A DNA stretch of 44,261 nucleotides from Colwellia sp. (GTDB lineage Bacteria > Pseudomonadota > Gammaproteobacteria > Enterobacterales > Alteromonadaceae). A program made the translations under genes and the position numbers. The notes under the pieces are model-generated. The model worked only from the letters and a program-made list of their open reading frames with translations. It did no database searches and had not been told where the DNA came from. Location of the stretch: assembly GCA_013215655.1 (NCBI GenBank), contig JABSOX010000047.1, positions 1-44,261 of the forward strand. Direction: 5' to 3'. Of this stretch, positions 35,915-44,261 are shown in pieces (position 1 is the stretch's first letter; each line of letters starts with the position of its first letter).

Positions 35915-36544
35915 CTAGTCATTCAGACCTTTCTTATACCAACGAATTAGCTCTTTTTGATCTGCAGGTGGCTCTTGACCTTCTTTGATCATTTGCATTG
36001 CTTGTTCTGCCAGCAAAGATTCAGTTTTTCTCTCTATTTTTTCTAGCATCTCATAAAATTGCACTCTTTCTTGCTCTGACAAGACACTTTCAAGCTCCTC
36101 TGAACGAGGTTTCAATGCGGAAGTTAATTTATTATAAAGAGATATACCCGCTTTATTAAGCACCAAATTTTTAATATTTTTACTAAATTCATCAGGTTTT
36201 ATGTCAATTAAACCTTGAATGTGCAGCTTTTTCACTGCCCGACTAACCGTGTATGAATCAAGTCGTGATTGATAAGCAATATCTGCTGCCTTAATTGGCA
36301 TATATGAGCCTATATTCAATAAGACACGCATTTCTCTTGGTTCAAGATCGCATAACCCCCTTACTTTCCAGTCCCTATTTAGCGCTAATAAATTGCTGAC
36401 CACAGCGACTCGAAACGGTAAATGAGCGGTTAAATCTAAAGGATTGTCAATTTTATTAGATAACGTAAAGGCTTTTTTTCTGGCTGAGGAAGAAATGTTG
36501 ATAATCTCAATAAAAACGAATGATGTGACTGTAGCATTTATCAT
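35915..36544 (-). CDS. MarR-family transcription regulator
   Basis: The 209-residue regulator has a MarR winged helix at about 65-140: LEPREMRVLLNIGSYMPIKAADIA, the recognition helix DSYTVSRAVKKLHIQGLI, and wing KPDEFSKNIKNLVLNKAG. The flanking helices form the dimer interface. The first 35 residues are unusual for the family, and the start at 36544 has no good ribosome site, so the true N-terminus is uncertain. It is divergent from an AhpD-like gene, with a perfect palindrome at 36589-36616 between them. Autoregulation and control of the neighbour are likely, perhaps in response to oxidants. Confidence 0.87.
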   Translation of the reverse strand: MINATVTSFVFIEIINISSSARKKAFTLSNKIDNPLDLTAHLPFRVAVVSNLLALNRDWKVRGLCDLEPREMRVLLNIGSYMPIKAADIAYQSRLDSYTVSRAVKKLHIQGLIDIKPDEFSKNIKNLVLNKAGISLYNKLTSALKPRSEELESVLSEQERVQFYEMLEKIERKTESLLAEQAMQMIKEGQEPPADQKELIRWYKKGLND

Positions 36545-36588
36545 CTTGAAGTTGTAGCCATCTCGACGTGTTGAGACTTAAACTCCAA

Positions 36589-36616
36589 GCATTTGCAATA
36601 AAGTTATTGCAAATGC
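36589..36616. promoter_or_regulatory. Palindromic operator, probably for the adjacent MarR regulator
   Basis: Perfect 13-base arms GCATTTGCAATAA (36589-36601) and TTATTGCAAATGC (36604-36616) are separated by AG. They lie 44 bases upstream of the MarR start and 66 upstream of the AhpD-like start. Size, symmetry and place are those of a MarR-family operator. Confidence 0.75.
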
Positions 36617-36681
36617 AATATCGTTTATTTATGCTAACAACTGTTTTTATCATAAAACCTAGTTCAAATTGGAGATAATAT

Positions 36682-37272
36682 ATGCCTTTAGTTAAACCTC
36701 TTGCTGCAGATGATAATGAAGAAGTTGCAGAACTTGCTCGATTCTTTAATGAAACGTTAGGATTTTGTCCTAACAGTGTCTTAACCATGCAACGCCGCCC
36801 AGCAATTGCCAAAGCTTTTATCAATTTAAATATGGCTGTTATGGCAAACGACGGTCGCGTAACCGCAGAGCAAAAACGCTTAATCGGTTATATAACCAGT
36901 GCTAACACAGGTTGTCGTTATTGTGAAGCTCACACCATTCTTGCTGCAGAGCGTTATGGCGGAACAGAAGAACGTTTGGCTAACATTTGGTCTTTCCGTG
37001 AAAGTGAGTTATATACTGCCGGCGAAAAAGCAGCGTTTGAATTTGCCCTTGCAGCATCAAGTGTGCCCAATGCTGTTGATGATCAAATTTCAGCTGAACT
37101 AAACAAGCACTGGGATGAAGGTGAAATCGTTGAGATTTTAGGTGTTGTCGCTTTATTTGGTTATTTAAACCGTTGGAATGACTCTATGGGTACAACCATG
37201 GAAACAGGTGCTGTGGATGCTGGCGAACGTTTATTGTCTGAGTCACCTTGGACTCGTGGTAAACACGTTTAG
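36682..37272 (+). CDS. AhpD-like / carboxymuconolactone-decarboxylase-family peroxidase-related protein
   Basis: The 196-residue cytoplasmic protein has the AhpD active-site pattern CRYCEAHT with C78, C81 and H84 in the NTGCRYCEAH stretch, and the following all-helical fold. AhpD-like proteins reduce peroxides or act as thiol-disulfide partners. Others of the family are decarboxylases, but the CxxC favours redox function. GGAGA precedes ATG 36682. The MarR operator in front suggests induction by an oxidant or organic compound. It ends in a hairpin at 37318-37352. Confidence 0.85.
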   Translation: MPLVKPLAADDNEEVAELARFFNETLGFCPNSVLTMQRRPAIAKAFINLNMAVMANDGRVTAEQKRLIGYITSANTGCRYCEAHTILAAERYGGTEERLANIWSFRESELYTAGEKAAFEFALAASSVPNAVDDQISAELNKHWDEGEIVEILGVVALFGYLNRWNDSMGTTMETGAVDAGERLLSESPWTRGKHV

Positions 37273-37317
37273 TGCTAAAATAGCAATTAATTTAGTAAAG
37301 AAAACACGCGTGTAACT

Positions 37318-37352
37318 AAAAGCTTACGTGAAATTATTTTCTGTAAGCTTTT
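37318..37352 (+). terminator. Terminator-like hairpin after the AhpD-like gene
   Basis: Arms AAAAGCTTAC (37318-37327) and GTAAGCTTTT (37343-37352) pair perfectly over 10 bases with a 15-base loop, ending in TTTT. The remaining roughly 200 bases to the permease gene show nothing further. Confidence 0.65.
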
Positions 37353-37563
37353 AAATTACAAGGATATTTTAGAATAACAATTAAAAGTAAAACTATAAAC
37401 AGCTCAAATCAAAGGCTCAAACCACCACGACTCAACGTTTAAATGTAAATCTTATGCTACAGTTTCGTTTTAGTCATTTACCACAAAAAATTCCAATTCT
37501 TTCGATATGCTCTTATTTTAACAGCCCATTAACTTTCGAACCTTATAACAAAGGCATTATGTT

Positions 37564-38772
37564 TTGATAACAAATAAAACAATCGGCAGTATGTTAATTA
37601 TTGCGGGAACAACCATAGGTGCTGGCATGTTAGCGCTGCCTATCGCTTCAGCAGGCCTCGGCTTTTCAACAGCCATTATTGTATTACTCTTTGCTTGGTT
37701 ACTTATGGCTTATACCGCATTATTGATGCTTGAAGTTCACCAACATGCATGTACTGAAGCAACATTAAACACTCTGGCAAAATCAATTTTAGGTAAAAAA
37801 GGGCAAATAATAGCCAATACATCAATGATCTTTCTCTTTTACGCTCTCTGCGCTGCTTATATAGCCGGAGGAGGATCACAATTACAGGTAAATATTAGTG
37901 ATTCACTTGGCATCGATGTAGCCCCTCAAGTAGGCTCTATCGCTTTTGCAATAATATTTGGTTCAATTATCACTTTAGGTACCGCGACTGTAGATAAAGT
38001 TAATAGAGTATTGTTTTCCATAAAAATAATTGTGTTAGCCATTATGTTTTATATGTTAACGCCACACGTACAAACTCGCCATTTGCTTGAAATGCCCCTT
38101 GAGCAAGGCTTAATTATTTCAGCTATTCCGGTTATTTTCACTTCGTTTGGTTTCCACGGTTCAATTCCTTCTGTGGTTAAATATATCGGCGTTGATATTA
38201 AATCATTAAGAAAAGTCATGATCATCGGCTCAGCCCTGCCCTTGTGTATTTATTTATTTTGGCAAGTAGTAAGTCAAGGGATCATGAGCCAAAGTAACTT
38301 ACTTGACAGCGAAGGGTTAACAGGCTTTATCGCTAGTGTATCTACGATATTAAATACTCCAAGTATTGGTAGTGCAATAACAATCTTTGCTGACTTAGCA
38401 CTAGCGACATCTTTCTTAGGTGTGAGTTTAGGTTTGTTTGATTTTTTCAGTGATACCTTAAAGCGCACTGATTCAAAACGAGATCGATTAATAACGGCAA
38501 GTGTTACTTTTATACCGCCATTAGGTTTTGCTTTATTTTATCCACAAGGTTTTATTGCCGCTTTAGGTTATGCTGCTATTGCACTGGTGGTATTAGCTGT
38601 TTTCCTACCTGTTGCTATGGTTTGGGTACAACGAAAGCAACGTAGTAGCAATGAAGGTGACTATCAAGTGAAAGGCGGAGTTCCTGCGCTCGCTATTGCC
38701 GCAACATGTGGTGTTGCTATTATAGGCGCACAACTTATGCAAATGTTTAATTTAGTCCCTTCACTAAGTTAA
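37564..38772 (+). CDS. tyrP: Aromatic amino acid permease, TyrP/Mtr type (HAAAP family)
   Basis: The 402-residue inner-membrane symporter has about eleven helices. The start GSMLIIAGTTIGAGMLALPIA matches the TyrP/Mtr signature, and SIPSVVKYIGVD and the DFFSDTLK segment later also fit. It takes up tyrosine or tryptophan with protons. TyrP fits slightly better than Mtr, but specificity cannot be settled from sequence. The start is TTG 37564, because the E. coli TyrP N-terminus aligns there residue for residue. An ATG at 37559 is out of frame and meets a stop after two codons, so it could be a tiny leader. AAAGG stands about ten bases upstream of the TTG. Confidence 0.88.
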   Translation: MITNKTIGSMLIIAGTTIGAGMLALPIASAGLGFSTAIIVLLFAWLLMAYTALLMLEVHQHACTEATLNTLAKSILGKKGQIIANTSMIFLFYALCAAYIAGGGSQLQVNISDSLGIDVAPQVGSIAFAIIFGSIITLGTATVDKVNRVLFSIKIIVLAIMFYMLTPHVQTRHLLEMPLEQGLIISAIPVIFTSFGFHGSIPSVVKYIGVDIKSLRKVMIIGSALPLCIYLFWQVVSQGIMSQSNLLDSEGLTGFIASVSTILNTPSIGSAITIFADLALATSFLGVSLGLFDFFSDTLKRTDSKRDRLITASVTFIPPLGFALFYPQGFIAALGYAAIALVVLAVFLPVAMVWVQRKQRSSNEGDYQVKGGVPALAIAATCGVAIIGAQLMQMFNLVPSLS

Positions 38773-38817
38773 TTTTCTTGCCTTAAGTTACTACTGAGTT
38801 TCTTATTTTTCATCTGT

Positions 38818-38851
38818 AACCAAGTAACGTCAAAATAAATGTTACTTGGTT
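38818..38851. terminator. Hairpin between convergent permease and small basic gene
   Basis: Perfect 11-base arms AACCAAGTAAC (38818-38828) and GTTACTTGGTT (38841-38851). It overlaps the stop codon of the 43-aa gene and lacks a T-run, so termination is likely but not strong. Confidence 0.45.
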
Positions 38852-38973
38852 AAACTTGAACTGACTTCCTGTAAAAACAAAAATTGACGACGGTTAATTA
38901 CTTTAGCTTTTTGTCGATTAATTTGTCGTCTGCGTTGCGCAGCAGTTAAACGTTTACGTAAATTTATAGCCAT
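38842..38973 (-). CDS. 43-residue highly basic small protein
   Basis: A short frame of 43 codons: MAINLRKRLTAAQRRRQINR, then QKAKVINRRQFLFLQEVSSS, then LTK. The N-terminal half carries many Arg and Lys and should be helical and nucleic-acid binding. There is no membrane segment. An excellent ribosome site, AAGGAG, lies seven bases before ATG, so translation is likely. It lies 107 bases downstream of mltF's end region on the opposite side from the permease, read in the same direction as mltF. I do not recognise a family. The high charge and good start make it more than a chance frame. Confidence 0.6.
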   Translation of the reverse strand: MAINLRKRLTAAQRRRQINRQKAKVINRRQFLFLQEVSSSLTK

Positions 38974-39079
38974 ATAAAACTCCTTAATAAAGAATAAACA
39001 AGCACATATTATCCCTTAAGCTTATTACCAATTTATGACAAGATAATTTATTCAGAAAGTGTCTTATATAGAATAGAAC

Positions 39080-40510
39080 TTATTCAGAACTTACCTTGTC
39101 ACTACTTTCAGCTCGTAGTTGAATTTCCTTAGCTTTAGACTGATTGTCCATCCACTCTAAGGTGTCGTAATAGCGGCGAATGTTTTCAACATAATTAACC
39201 GATTCATCACCACGAGCATAACCGTACTTAGTCTTTTTATAATATTTTTTCTGCTTAAGTAACGGCAAACGAGATTTCACCTCAACCCAACGATCTGGGT
39301 CTCCACCTTGTGCACGAGTAATCTTTCGTGCGTCATTTAAATGCCCTAAACCCACATTATATGATGCAAGAGCAAACCACAAACGATCAGGTGAAGGTAC
39401 TCTGTCAGGCATACGATCAATCATTTGTTTAAAATATTTTGCACCACCACGAATACTTTGCTCTGCATCTAATCTACTTTTGATACCCATTTGCTTAGCC
39501 GTAGGCAGGGTTAACATCATCATGCCACGTACGCCGGTGTGTGAACGCGCATGTGGATTCCAGTGTGACTCTTGATAACTAATTGCCGCCAGTAAACGCC
39601 AATCAACTTCTTGACCATGTTTTTCAAAAATAGCTTGGTATTTAGGCAGTTTATTTTCAACGGCCTTAATAAACATCCGAGTATCAACATAGTTGAACTG
39701 TTCAATATGACCGTAATATTTATCATCAAGCGCTAATAAAGTACCGTTATGATGAACTTGACCAAAAAACTCAACCAAACTGGCAAGTATTGAGTTGTCT
39801 TGTTGTTTTGTCACCACCCAAGCTAAAGGTTCAGGTTTTTTAATGGTAAAACCGATACTGATCTCAGGATAATAGCGTCGACTAATTGCTAAGGCATTGC
39901 TATCAATAACGGTATAGTCAATTTCACCAGACAATACTTTTATTAATAATTCTTCACTATCTAAATCAATGGTTTCTTGCCAAGTTAAATCAGCATGTAT
40001 TTGTTTTAAACTTTCAAGGTTTTCGGCATGGCTGGTACCTGTTGTTACCATTAACTTACCCGTTAAATCTTTTAATTTACGTGGCCGTTTATTACCCTGT
40101 TTAAAGACCAGCTTTTGACTGACATGATCATAACTAGGTGCAAATAAATAATTTTCAAGACGTTTAGGTGTAATTGATAAATTAGCCGCTAAAAAGTCAA
40201 CTTCACCAGAATCAAGCTTGGGAAATAAATCTTCGATGTTATAGCTCGGTACAATCACCAACTTAACACCTAATGAGTCTGCGTATTTTTTTGCTAAATC
40301 ATATTCAAACCCCGTCGGCCCGTTGGCTTCCAAATAATAACTGGTTGCACCATAGAGAGTGCCAACACTGACATAGCCACGTTCAAGTATACGCTGCAAG
40401 CTTGCATGATTATCTCTTGGCTGACAGCCTAGTAATAAAATACTAAACACCAAGAGGAAACTTGCAAAGACACTGAATTTTTTGATAATTTTAACACTTG
40501 TATGCTTCAT
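39080..40510 (-). CDS. mltF: Membrane-bound lytic murein transglycosylase F
   Basis: The 476-residue outer-membrane lipoprotein cleaves peptidoglycan to 1,6-anhydromuropeptides. A lipobox LLLGC places the lipid cysteine at 29. A solute-binding-protein-like regulatory domain spans about 40-265 ([11 protein letters not shown], then [15 protein letters not shown]). The SLT domain follows, with catalytic E314 in [13 protein letters not shown] and GVRGMMMLT. This two-domain layout defines MltF. Its neighbour across a divergent promoter region is purL, an order also seen in E. coli relatives. Confidence 0.96.
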   Translation of the reverse strand: MKHTSVKIIKKFSVFASFLLVFSILLLGCQPRDNHASLQRILERGYVSVGTLYGATSYYLEANGPTGFEYDLAKKYADSLGVKLVIVPSYNIEDLFPKLDSGEVDFLAANLSITPKRLENYLFAPSYDHVSQKLVFKQGNKRPRKLKDLTGKLMVTTGTSHAENLESLKQIHADLTWQETIDLDSEELLIKVLSGEIDYTVIDSNALAISRRYYPEISIGFTIKKPEPLAWVVTKQQDNSILASLVEFFGQVHHNGTLLALDDKYYGHIEQFNYVDTRMFIKAVENKLPKYQAIFEKHGQEVDWRLLAAISYQESHWNPHARSHTGVRGMMMLTLPTAKQMGIKSRLDAEQSIRGGAKYFKQMIDRMPDRVPSPDRLWFALASYNVGLGHLNDARKITRAQGGDPDRWVEVKSRLPLLKQKKYYKKTKYGYARGDESVNYVENIRRYYDTLEWMDNQSKAKEIQLRAESSDKVSSE

Positions 40511-40703
40511 AGTTATTTATTGTGGCGCTATTTCAATTTTTAATCAAAGAACTTTTTTAATCATTGTTACATTAACTAGCATTGAAGCACTTTTATTACT
40601 TATCAAAGCTAGATATTTCAATTATAATACGCGCGATTTTTTCTTCTATTATTGCAAGTAGCTAATAAGCACTTATGATAAAACTAAACTGGTGAATACG
40701 TTT

Positions 40704-43700
40704 ATGACGATGGCAAATACGACGTTAATGAAAACCCTTCGCGGCGCCCCTGCACTTTCAGACTTTCGAGTTAAAAAATTATTAGCTCAATGTACTGAAT
40801 TGCAACTTCCTGTGACAGACATTTATGCTGAATTCACCCACTTTGCACACATTTCAGCCGAACTTAGCGATGAAGAGTTTCAAGTTTTACAACAACTTCT
40901 TAAATATGGACCAAGCATTGAAGAACATGAACCTGTTGGTCAATTTCTATTAGTAACGCCTCGTCCGGGTACTATTTCTCCTTGGTCATCAAAATCTACT
41001 GATATTGCCCATAACTGTGGTTTGGCTAAAATTACTCGTTTAGAACGTGGCATTGCTTATTATGTTACTGGCTCTGAACTTAATGCCGAACAACAAACTC
41101 AGCTTAATCACTTAATTTCAGACCGCATGATGGAAGCAGTATTCACGACGATGAGTCAAGCAACCTCACTTTTTGCCACAGCTGAGCCAGGTGAATTAAC
41201 GGCGATTGATATTGAAAATGGTGGTAAAGACGCATTAGTAAAAGCCAATGTTGAATTAGGTTTAGCGTTAGCGGAAGACGAAGTAAATTATTTATTCGAA
41301 AATTTCACCAAATTAGGTCGCAATCCTCACGACATCGAATTATATATGTTTGCCCAAGCAAACTCAGAGCATTGTCGTCATAAAATATTCAACGCTGACT
41401 GGACCATTGATGGCGTAAAGCAGCCAAAATCATTATTTAAAATGATCCGTAATACCCATGAAATTAATGGTGATTACGTATTAAGTGCCTATAAAGATAA
41501 CGCCGCAGTGATGGTCGGCAATAAAGGTGGTCGTTTTTTCCCAAATCCTGAAACCAATGTTTATGGTTATCACCATGAAGACATTCAAATTTTAATGAAA
41601 GTTGAAACGCACAATCACCCGACGGCTATTTCTCCTTACCCTGGTGCTGCAACAGGTAGTGGCGGCGAAATTCGTGATGAAGGCGCAACCGGTATTGGTT
41701 CTAAACCCAAGGCGGGTTTAGTGGGTTTTTCTGTTTCAAACTTACGTATTCCAAACTTTGAACAACCTTGGGAAACTGATTTTGGCAAACCAAGCCGTAT
41801 CGTTTCAGCCCTTGATATTATGATGGAAGGCCCATTAGGCGGCGCGGCATTTAACAATGAATTTGGTCGTCCGGCTATTTTAGGTTATTTCCGTACTTAC
41901 GAAGAGCAAGTTAACTCGTTTAACGGCGTGGAAGTCCGCGGTTACCACAAGCCCATTATGCTGGCGGGTGGTTTAGGTAATATTCGTGATGAACACGTAC
42001 AAAAACGCGAAATTATCGTTGGTGCTCACTTAATCGCCCTTGGTGGCCCTGCCATGAACATTGGTTTAGGTGGTGGTGCAGCCTCAAGTATGGCTTCAGG
42101 CCAGTCAGCGGAAAGTTTAGATTTCGCTTCCGTGCAACGTGAAAACCCAGAAATGGAACGTCGTTGCCAAGAAGTTATCGATAAATGTTGGCAGCTAGGT
42201 GAGCAAAACCCTATAGCCTTTATCCACGATGTTGGCGCTGGTGGTTTATCAAACGCTTTCCCTGAATTAGTTTCAGACGGTGGCCGTGGCGGTGTATTTG
42301 AACTTCGTAATGTACCAAACGACGAACGTAGCATGGCACCACACGAAATTTGGTGTAACGAATCGCAAGAGCGTTATGTTATTGCGGTATCAGATGAAAA
42401 CTTAGCGACCTTTAAACAAATATGTGCCCGTGAACGTGCGCCATATGCTGTGGTTGGTCGTGCGACTGAAGAATTACAATTAACCGTTACTGATGCTCAT
42501 TTTGCAGGCAACGATAAATTGAATACACCAATTGATTTACCCCTTGATGTATTGTTAGGTAAAACGCCTAAGATTTTCAAAGATGTTAAAACAGCTACCG
42601 CACAAGGTGATGAGTTTAGCGTAGCAGATATTACCTTGGCAGATGCCGCACAGCGTATTTTATCACTACCAACAGTTGCTGAAAAAACCTTCTTAATTAC
42701 CATTGGAGATCGCTCGGTAACGGGTATGGTTAATCGCGACCAAATGGTTGGTCCTTGGCAAGTACCAGTAGCTGATTGTGGTGTTACCGCATCTGCCCTT
42801 GATTCTTACCACGGTGAAGCCATGTCGTTAGGTGAACGTACACCTGTTGCCTTATTAAATTTTGGTGCTTCTGCTCGTTTGGCCGTGGCTGAATCGTTAA
42901 CCAATATAGCGGGTACGGATATTGGCGATTTAAATCGCATTAAGCTTTCTGCTAACTGGATGTCACCAGCAGGTCATCCGGGTGAAGATGCAGGTTTATA
43001 CGAAGCAGTAAAAGCCATTGGTGAAGAACTTTGTCCAGCACTTGGTTTAACGATTCCGGTTGGTAAAGACTCTATGTCAATGAAAACCAAATGGGAAGAA
43101 GGTGACGAGCATAAAGCTGTTACCTCACCTATGTCGTTAATCATCACCGCTTTTGGTGTTGTTGAAGATATTCGTAAAACAGTAACGCCAGAGCTTCGTA
43201 CTGATTTAGGTGAAACAAGATTAGTTGCTATTGATTTATCAAAAGGTAAACAACGTTTAGGTGGCTCATGTTTAGCGCAAGTTTACAAACAGCTTGGTAA
43301 TGAAACGCCAGATGTTGACAGCCCTGAAACGTTAAAAGGCTTCTTCAACGCCATGCAAACCTTGGTTCGTGATGAAAAATTAGTGGCTTATCACGATATT
43401 TCAGACGGTGGTTTATTCACAACAGTTGTTGAAATGGCGTTTGCTGGTCACACCGGTGTTGATATCGACTTAACTAAATTAAATTCTACATCAGGTAATG
43501 ATGTTGATGTATTGTTTAACGAAGAGCTTGGCGCTGTGATGCAAATTCGTGAAAGCGATGTCGATGCTGTTCATGCGATATTAGCTGAGTATGGTATTGA
43601 GGATTGTTGTACTGATATTGGCCGCATTAATAACGAAGATACACTTCGCTTTAGCCGTGACGGTAGCGTAGTACTTGAAAACTCTCGTACTTATTATCGT

Positions 43701-44261
43701 ACGATGTGGGCACAAACCACCTTTAAAATGCAGTCAATGCGTGATAATCCTGAATGTGCTCAACAAGAGCATGACGTTAAATTTGATACTGAAGATCCGG
43801 GCTTAAATACCGAGCTTACTTTTGATATCAACGAAGATATTGTTGCTAAGTTAATTGCACAAGATGCACAGAATCAAACCAACCCGAAAATTGCTATTTT
43901 ACGTGAGCAAGGTGTTAACTCTCATGTTGAAATGGCGGCGGCTTTTGACCGTGCAGGTTTTATCGCCATTGACGTACATATGTCTGATATTTTATCAGGT
44001 CGTACTGATTTAGCTGATTTTAACGGTTTAGTTGCCTGTGGTGGTTTCTCTTACGGGGATGTTTTAGGCGCTGGTGAAGGTTGGGCAAAATCAATTTTAT
44101 TCAACAAAGATGCTAAAGCGATGTTCAAAGCCTTCTTTGAACGGACAGATACTTTCTCGCTAGGTGTGTGTAACGGTTGTCAGATGTTATCGAACTTAAA
44201 AGAAATTATCCCCGGCTCTGATGCTTGGCCGCACTTTGTACAAAACAAATCAGAACGTTTT
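40704..44261 (+). CDS. purL: Phosphoribosylformylglycinamidine synthase, 3' end cut by window edge
   Basis: The first 1186 codons of the large single-chain enzyme (about 1295 residues in E. coli) are present and the frame is open to the window end. It converts FGAR to FGAM with glutamine and ATP, the fourth step of purine synthesis. The N-terminal [11 protein letters not shown], the [29 protein letters not shown] core and the PVGKDSMSM motif of the second synthase half are present. The glutaminase part has the nucleophile Cys in [10 protein letters not shown]. The catalytic His and Glu lie beyond the window. ATG 40704 is preferred (GGTG upstream). ATG 40710 and 40728 are alternatives. Confidence 0.97.
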   Translation, partial: MTMANTTLMKTLRGAPALSDFRVKKLLAQCTELQLPVTDIYAEFTHFAHISAELSDEEFQVLQQLLKYGPSIEEHEPVGQFLLVTPRPGTISPWSSKSTDIAHNCGLAKITRLERGIAYYVTGSELNAEQQTQLNHLISDRMMEAVFTTMSQATSLFATAEPGELTAIDIENGGKDALVKANVELGLALAEDEVNYLFENFTKLGRNPHDIELYMFAQANSEHCRHKIFNADWTIDGVKQPKSLFKMIRNTHEINGDYVLSAYKDNAAVMVGNKGGRFFPNPETNVYGYHHEDIQILMKVETHNHPTAISPYPGAATGSGGEIRDEGATGIGSKPKAGLVGFSVSNLRIPNFEQPWETDFGKPSRIVSALDIMMEGPLGGAAFNNEFGRPAILGYFRTYEEQVNSFNGVEVRGYHKPIMLAGGLGNIRDEHVQKREIIVGAHLIALGGPAMNIGLGGGAASSMASGQSAESLDFASVQRENPEMERRCQEVIDKCWQLGEQNPIAFIHDVGAGGLSNAFPELVSDGGRGGVFELRNVPNDERSMAPHEIWCNESQERYVIAVSDENLATFKQICARERAPYAVVGRATEELQLTVTDAHFAGNDKLNTPIDLPLDVLLGKTPKIFKDVKTATAQGDEFSVADITLADAAQRILSLPTVAEKTFLITIGDRSVTGMVNRDQMVGPWQVPVADCGVTASALDSYHGEAMSLGERTPVALLNFGASARLAVAESLTNIAGTDIGDLNRIKLSANWMSPAGHPGEDAGLYEAVKAIGEELCPALGLTIPVGKDSMSMKTKWEEGDEHKAVTSPMSLIITAFGVVEDIRKTVTPELRTDLGETRLVAIDLSKGKQRLGGSCLAQVYKQLGNETPDVDSPETLKGFFNAMQTLVRDEKLVAYHDISDGGLFTTVVEMAFAGHTGVDIDLTKLNSTSGNDVDVLFNEELGAVMQIRESDVDAVHAILAEYGIEDCCTDIGRINNEDTLRFSRDGSVVLENSRTYYRTMWAQTTFKMQSMRDNPECAQQEHDVKFDTEDPGLNTELTFDINEDIVAKLIAQDAQNQTNPKIAILREQGVNSHVEMAAAFDRAGFIAIDVHMSDILSGRTDLADFNGLVACGGFSYGDVLGAGEGWAKSILFNKDAKAMFKAFFERTDTFSLGVCNGCQMLSNLKEIIPGSDAWPHFVQNKSERF

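Noticed and set aside
36507-36824. 105-codon minus-strand frame overlapping the MarR and AhpD-like genes
   Set aside because: It is antisense to the start of the well-supported AhpD-like gene, runs over the palindromic operator, and has no recognisable domain.
40511-40703. PurR operator in front of purL
   Set aside because: No match to the ACGCAAACG-type palindrome was found here or in front of cvpA-purF.

Overview
The window looks like a chromosomal segment of a marine Alteromonadales gammaproteobacterium, with Colwellia or Thalassotalea type as the best guess. The basis is moderately low GC, the housekeeping order truA-accD-folC-dedD-cvpA-purF, adjacent mltF and purL, a large TonB-dependent receptor linked to tryptophan-halogenase-like genes, and several CadC/ToxR-like and LytTR one-component regulators. 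No rRNA, tRNA, CRISPR array, transposase or phage gene was recognised.

Layout. 1-834: 3' part missing of a CadC-like membrane regulator (minus). 1010-1867: a small secreted protein followed, in frame after its stop, by the tail of a decayed paralogue. 2352-6512: a membrane-anchored LytTR regulator and a MacB/LolCDE-type ABC exporter (ATPase plus 824-aa FtsX permease). 6895-7932: a TipAS-type MerR regulator coupled to a small membrane protein of the superinfection-immunity type, behind a MerR-like promoter. 8481-10292: recQ. 10515-15930: a secreted amidohydrolase, a CadC-like regulator with a TolB-like sensor domain, and a divergent SnoaL-like lipoprotein.

16117-28474 is the most unusual part and reads as one polysaccharide-response locus on the minus strand. 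In order of transcription it holds a 944-aa transmembrane regulator, a 1093-aa TonB-dependent receptor with a LacI-type palindrome upstream, a flavin-dependent halogenase, a JmjC-like cupin, a second halogenase and a secreted GH18 glycosidase. The regulator has a periplasmic GH18 domain whose catalytic Glu is replaced by Gln, then a transmembrane helix, a degenerate histidine-kinase core, a GAF-like stretch and a C-terminal LytTR DNA-binding domain. I infer a dead chitinase used as a ligand sensor that acts directly on DNA, probably controlling uptake and breakdown of chitin-like or other GlcNAc-containing oligosaccharides. This is the best candidate for an undescribed system here.

28648-44261 is mostly core genome: a small conserved hypothetical, a YohC-like Yip1 protein, purF, cvpA, dedD, folC, accD, truA, a MarR regulator divergent from an AhpD-like protein with a perfect palindromic operator between them, a TyrP/Mtr-type permease, a 43-aa basic protein, mltF, and the first 1186 codons of purL, cut by the window end. 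purF and purL are steps 1 and 4 of purine synthesis.
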